Shown here one piece after another: positions 60,298 through 64,000 of a stretch of DNA of 64,000 bases. The first letter of the stretch is position 1. Every line of letters starts with the position of its first letter. Source of the stretch: Gemmatimonadota bacterium (GTDB taxonomy: Bacteria; Latescibacterota; UBA2968; GCA-2709665); contig JAPPFJ010000025.1 in NCBI GenBank assembly GCA_028877215.1, forward strand, positions 62,001 to 126,000, in the 5' to 3' direction. Position numbers and translations under genes: made by a program. The notes beneath the pieces are model-generated. The model worked only from the letters and a program-made list of their open reading frames with translations, did no database searches and was not told the origin of the DNA.

Positions 60298-61323
60298 ATG
60301 ATTGAACCCCTCACAGCGCTTCTGGGTGCAGCCGCCATTCTGGGTTGTGCATGGTTTCTTTTCCAGCCGGTCTCGGGTTATTTCTGGCGCTGGCGGCAGG
60401 CCCGTCGGCTGACCGAGCGCGTCCTGACGGAAGATCTGCTCAAGCACATTTATAATTGCGAATATCAGCAGCAGATTGCAACGGTCGAAAGCCTATCCGG
60501 CTCGCTGGGGATTCAGCCTGCTCGCGCGTCCGACTTGCTGGTACGCGCGGGGGTCCGCGGACTGACCGTTTCTGACGGCGGCAGTGTCAGACTGACGACA
60601 CAGGGTCGGGATTATGCGCTTCGCATCCTTCGGGTACATCGCCTCTGGGAGCACTATCTGGCTGAGGAGACCGGGGTTGCGGCCGCGGATTGGCACAGCG
60701 AGGCGGAACGCCGCGAGCACGATATGTCTTCAGAGGACGTGGAACGTCTGGACCGGAAGATGGGATATCCCGTTTACGACCCGCATGGCGATCCGATTCC
60801 CACCGGGGCCGGAGACATCGCGCCCAAACGCGGTACGCACCTGACCGAGCACCCCGTTGGCGTTTCGGCGGTAATCGTACATATCGAAGACGAGCCGGCG
60901 CCCGTCTACGCTCAACTGGCGGCGGAAGGACTGCACGTCGGAATGCGGATCGAGTTGATCGAGGTCCTTCCTCAGCGCGTACGTTTCTGGGCCGATGGAG
61001 AAGAACATGTGCTGGCGCCGCTGCTGGCCGACCATATTTCTGTCGCAGCCGTATCCGACGGGGCGGAAGCCGAAGCGTCGGACGAACTGCTGTCCGGCCT
61101 CAAACAGGGCGAAATCGGCCACGTCGTAAGGCTGTCAGGGTCCTGCCGCGGTCTGGAACGGCGTCGGCTGATGGACCTGGGCATCCTGCCGGGTACACGT
61201 ATAGAGGTGGAGATGCGCAGTCCTTCCGGGGATCCCACCGCTTACCGGATCCGCGGCACAACCATAGCGCTTCGAAAGGAGCAGGCAAGTCAGGTTCAAA
61301 TTCGGGTGCAGCTCGTGGAATGA
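60298..61323 (+). CDS. Membrane-anchored DtxR-FeoA-FeoA fusion protein
   Basis: From ATG 60298 (341 residues). An N-terminal helix ([23 protein letters not shown]) predicts membrane anchoring. Then a DtxR winged helix ([20 protein letters not shown]...[21 protein letters not shown]), a dimerisation/metal-binding segment ([36 protein letters not shown]), and two FeoA-type SH3 domains (about residues 180-245 and 265-340, the second with [21 protein letters not shown]). The parts imply a metal sensor that can touch both DNA and FeoB. The promoter in front has a matching palindrome. Confidence 0.85.
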   Translation: MIEPLTALLGAAAILGCAWFLFQPVSGYFWRWRQARRLTERVLTEDLLKHIYNCEYQQQIATVESLSGSLGIQPARASDLLVRAGVRGLTVSDGGSVRLTTQGRDYALRILRVHRLWEHYLAEETGVAAADWHSEAERREHDMSSEDVERLDRKMGYPVYDPHGDPIPTGAGDIAPKRGTHLTEHPVGVSAVIVHIEDEPAPVYAQLAAEGLHVGMRIELIEVLPQRVRFWADGEEHVLAPLLADHISVAAVSDGAEAEASDELLSGLKQGEIGHVVRLSGSCRGLERRRLMDLGILPGTRIEVEMRSPSGDPTAYRIRGTTIALRKEQASQVQIRVQLVE

Positions 61324-61375
61324 ATCAACGTCACCGACCACTCTGGTGCATTCGTTATCGGATGGAGCGTTTAAT

Positions 61376-62185
61376 ATGGAAATGCAGACAACGGTCGATG
61401 GTTGTGAAACCTGCCCGGCGCATCATTCTGGCAACCTGACCAAACTCGGCGTAAATATGGCGAATTGGGATTTTGTCGTGGCGCTGGCAGGAAATCCGAA
61501 TACAGGGAAGAGTACGGTATTCAACGCCCTGACGGGATTGCGGCAGCATACCGGAAACTGGCCCGGCAAAACTGTTGTGCGGGCCGAAGGCGGCTTCGCG
61601 TACGGCGGCCACCGTTATAAGCTTGTGGACCTTCCGGGAACCTATTCTCTCCTGTCCACCAGTCTCGACGAAGAGGTGGCGCGGGACTTTATCCTGTTCG
61701 GACGGCCGGACGTCACAGCGGTTGTCGTGGACGCGGCTCGGCTGGAGCGGAATCTGAACCTCGTCCTTCAGGTTCTGGAGATTACCGACCGTGCAGTGGT
61801 ATGTCTGAACCTGATGGACGAAGCAAAACGGCAAGGACTGTGCGTTGACGAACGACGACTGGCACGGGATCTGGGCGTTCCGGTCGTGCCGGCCGCGGCG
61901 CGCCGCGGGGAGGGCATGCCTGAGTTGACGCGGGTATTGAGTGACGTGGCGACCGGCCGGACGGTTTGCAGGCCGCAGCGTATACAAAACGAGCCGCCGG
62001 AATTGAGGAAGGCCGTCGGCAGACTCACGGCTCAGTTGGAGGAAGCGTTTCCCAATGTACCGAATTCCCGCTGGGTGGCGCTTCGACTGCTCGAAGGGGA
62101 CACGCGAATCATGGAAGCGGTGAGCTCGGGAGAACTCGGAGACCTGAACCGCACCCCGAGGCGGGAAGAGGAGGTTTTGGCGTGA
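61376..62185 (+). CDS. feoB: FeoB GTPase half (split FeoB)
   Basis: ATG 61376 (GGAG eight bases upstream) gives 269 residues. After a [10 protein letters not shown] cysteine-histidine start comes a G domain with [33 protein letters not shown] and [11 protein letters not shown], plus the GDI region. There are no membrane helices; these are encoded by the next gene, which overlaps by GTGA. The N-terminal C-x-x-C may bind metal. Confidence 0.9.
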   Translation: MEMQTTVDGCETCPAHHSGNLTKLGVNMANWDFVVALAGNPNTGKSTVFNALTGLRQHTGNWPGKTVVRAEGGFAYGGHRYKLVDLPGTYSLLSTSLDEEVARDFILFGRPDVTAVVVDAARLERNLNLVLQVLEITDRAVVCLNLMDEAKRQGLCVDERRLARDLGVPVVPAAARRGEGMPELTRVLSDVATGRTVCRPQRIQNEPPELRKAVGRLTAQLEEAFPNVPNSRWVALRLLEGDTRIMEAVSSGELGDLNRTPRREEEVLA

Positions 62186-63618
62186 ACGACTCGACTGCAA
62201 ATCAGCGCCCCGAGGAACTGATTCGTCTGGCGGCGGAGCTCCGATGGGAAGTGGGGTCCAATTTCCACGATTCCCTAATGGAAACGCTCTATTCAAACGC
62301 GGCTCAAATCGCAGACCGCGCAGTCACCCGTACCGGAGAAGCCGCCCGGTTCGATCTGGACCGGACGATCGACCGGATGGTCACGAGCCGCTGGCTGGGT
62401 TTCCCCATCATGTTGGCCCTGCTGACGCTTGTATTCTGGCTCACTATCGAGGGTGCGAACGTGCCCTCGGCGATGCTTGCGGGTCTGCTGATCGACTCCA
62501 TTCATCCAATGTTGAAATCGTCGGCCGGCGCAATTGGAATGCCCTGGTGGCTCGACGGTTTGCTGGTGGACGGCGTTTACCTGGCGATGGCGTGGGTGGT
62601 CAGCGTCATGTTGCCTCCGATGGCGATTTTCTTTCCGTTGTTTACGCTTCTGGAAGACTTCGGCTATCTGCCCCGGGTAGCGTTCAATCTGGACAAGTGG
62701 TTCAAAAAGGCGGGCGCGCACGGAAAACAGGCGCTGACGATGAGCATGGGATTCGGATGCAATGCCGCGGCAATCGTGTCCACCCGGGTAATCGACAGTC
62801 CCAGAGAACGGCTCATTGCCATCATAACCAACAACTTCTCTCTCTGCAATGGACGGTGGCCCACCCAGATACTGGTGGCTACGATCTTCATCGGAGGACT
62901 GGCGCCTGCCCATTTCGCCGGCCTGGTCTCTGCCGGGGCCGTCGTGGCCGTCGCCGTAATTGGCGTTCTGCTCTCATTTGTTGTTTCGTGGGGCCTTTCC
63001 AGGTCGGTTCTTCGTGGAGAAGCATCCGCCTTCAGCCTGGAACTCCCGCCGTATCGGCCGCCTCGTGTATTGCAGACCGTTTATACCTCTATCATTGACA
63101 GAACGCTGATTGTGCTGTGGCGTGCGGTGATCTTTGCCGTTCCCGCCGGCGCGGTGATCTGGCTGAGCTCCAATATCCTTATCGGCAACGTCAGCCTTGC
63201 CGAGCATTTCATCAACTGGAGCCAGCCGTTCGGCCTGCTAATCGGTTTGAACGGCGTCATCCTGCTGGCCTACGTGATCGCAATCCCGGCGAATGAAATC
63301 GTGATTCCCACCATTCTGATGTTGACGGTTTTGAGCGCACGGCTGACCGGGCTGGGTGAAGGCGCCGGGGTCATGTTCGAACTGGACTCCGACGCCGCGG
63401 TCGCGCAGATTTTCGCTTCCGGCGGATGGACTCTGCTTACAGCCGTCAATCTGATGTTGTTCAGTCTGGTGCACAACCCGTGCTCCACCACGATATACAC
63501 GATCTGGAAGGAAACAAGAAGCGCCAAATGGACGTCCATCTCGTCGTTACTTCCCGTGGGAATGGGTTTCCTGCTTTGCTTTCTCGTGGCGCAGATCTGG
63601 CGTCTGTTGTCCGGATGA
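62182..63618 (+). CDS. feoB: FeoB permease half (split FeoB; Gate domains)
   Basis: GTG 62182 in a GTGA overlap, with GAGGAGG upstream, gives 478 residues. It begins with the tail of the GDI-like region ([37 protein letters not shown]) and then has about ten membrane helices with the Gate motifs [38 protein letters not shown] and [14 protein letters not shown]. Both halves together equal one FeoB. The second FeoB of some bacteria (e.g. Porphyromonas gingivalis FeoB2) carries manganese, so Fe2+ or Mn2+ are both possible. Confidence 0.9.
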   Translation: MNDSTANQRPEELIRLAAELRWEVGSNFHDSLMETLYSNAAQIADRAVTRTGEAARFDLDRTIDRMVTSRWLGFPIMLALLTLVFWLTIEGANVPSAMLAGLLIDSIHPMLKSSAGAIGMPWWLDGLLVDGVYLAMAWVVSVMLPPMAIFFPLFTLLEDFGYLPRVAFNLDKWFKKAGAHGKQALTMSMGFGCNAAAIVSTRVIDSPRERLIAIITNNFSLCNGRWPTQILVATIFIGGLAPAHFAGLVSAGAVVAVAVIGVLLSFVVSWGLSRSVLRGEASAFSLELPPYRPPRVLQTVYTSIIDRTLIVLWRAVIFAVPAGAVIWLSSNILIGNVSLAEHFINWSQPFGLLIGLNGVILLAYVIAIPANEIVIPTILMLTVLSARLTGLGEGAGVMFELDSDAAVAQIFASGGWTLLTAVNLMLFSLVHNPCSTTIYTIWKETRSAKWTSISSLLPVGMGFLLCFLVAQIWRLLSG

Positions 63619-63729
63619 GGCGGTTTCATGTGTCGGCTGGTTTTCGTGGAAGACGTTTGCCTGCTGTCGTTGCCGGTGTAACCACCCAACACCAGGTATC
63701 CGCGCAGGATTGCCAGCGAAAGGAAACAC

Positions 63730-64000
63730 ATGCTTAGTCAGGCAGCACAGGACTATCTGAAGTCCATCTACAAGCTGCAGCATGGGCATGAACCCCGGGC
63801 TACTGTGAATACTTCGATGGTTGCGGAGCGGATGGAGGTGGCGGCCGCTTCGGCGACAAATATGATCAAGAAGCTGGCCGAGATGAATCTCGTTCGGCAC
63901 ACACCCTATCAGGGTGTCGAACTCACGCCGGCGGGAGAAGCGGTTGCCCTGGAAGTCTTGAGGCATCACCGATTGCTCGAACTGTACCTCGCGGACGCAT
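63730..64000 (+). CDS. DtxR-family metal-dependent repressor (5' part)
   Basis: The gene starts at ATG 63730 after CGAAAGGAAACAC and runs out of the window after 90 codons. The visible part is a DtxR winged helix: AAQDYLKSIYKLQHG, ATVNTSMVAERMEVAAASATNMIKKLAEMNLV and YQGVELTPAGEAVALEVLRHHRLLELYLADA. It is the third DtxR-type protein in this window and lies downstream of the split FeoB. The metal-binding residues of the C-terminal half are not visible. Confidence 0.88.
   Translation, partial: MLSQAAQDYLKSIYKLQHGHEPRATVNTSMVAERMEVAAASATNMIKKLAEMNLVRHTPYQGVELTPAGEAVALEVLRHHRLLELYLADA

Noticed and set aside
61376..63618. Split feoB as a frameshifted pseudogene
   Set aside because: The second half has its own GAGGAGG site and GTG start in a GTGA overlap, both halves keep all motifs, and split FeoB is a known arrangement.

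Overview
The window reads as one chromosome segment of a GC-rich, Gram-negative bacterium that is probably uncultivated. Envelope genes (a BamA/TamA-like barrel, TamB, lipoprotein and secretion signals) show an outer membrane. A secreted protein with a FlgD-like C-terminal sorting domain sits beside phytanoyl-CoA dioxygenase, PIG-L, CE7 esterase, CehA/McbA metallohydrolase and sugar isomerase genes. That mix resembles the Latescibacterota/Poribacteria type of lineage, but this assignment is an inference from gene content only. I saw no rRNA, tRNA or CRISPR array.

Layout. 1-4.9 kb: tetrapyrrole operon (ccsA end, precorrin-2 dehydrogenase, hemA, hemC, cobA-hemD fusion). 5.2-9.3 kb: secreted and periplasmic proteins (sorting-domain protein, double thioredoxin-fold protein, lipoprotein Pcm, a TTG-initiated microprotein coupled to a DUF402 protein), then convergent galU. 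10.3-13.2 kb: purN, a stand-alone PurC-tail-like microprotein, mreB and mreC without mreD. 13.2-31 kb: accessory catabolic cluster with an OYE reductase, transglutaminase, two CE7-type proteins (one with its catalytic residues lost), a class V aminotransferase, a hydroxyacid dehydrogenase, two paralogous CehA/McbA metallohydrolases, an amidohydrolase, an isomerase and an SDR. Inside it, asd is preceded by a recognisable lysine riboswitch with terminator. 31-40 kb: clpB, a TamA/BamA-like gene and tamB. 40-45.1 kb: PhyH, an amidohydrolase lacking metal ligands, IMPase, a uronate dehydrogenase-like protein, PIG-L and an isomerase. 45.2-46.3 kb: a UPF0175/PIN toxin-antitoxin cassette between two identical 39-bp terminator hairpins. 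46.4-48.5 kb: an ECF sigma, anti-sigma and secretin-like operon with ATGA overlaps. 48.7-54.2 kb: SMP-30 lactonase, a small membrane protein, an isomerase, a 95-aa orphan and a double-module UxaA-family dehydratase. 54.3-64 kb: two Feo systems with three DtxR-type regulators and an LLM oxidoreductase.

How the parts fit. Uronate dehydrogenase-, SMP-30 lactonase- and UxaA/GarD-type proteins match the three steps of oxidative hexuronate breakdown. The esterases, PIG-L proteins and isomerases would feed such a route. The two Feo systems differ: one is a classic dtxR-feoA-feoB-small Cys protein operon, the other a membrane-anchored DtxR-FeoA-FeoA fusion followed by a FeoB naturally split into GTPase and permease. 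Their promoters look alike and both carry palindromes suited to DtxR-family repressors. A 200-bp element with imperfect terminal inverted repeats lies in the leader of the first one.
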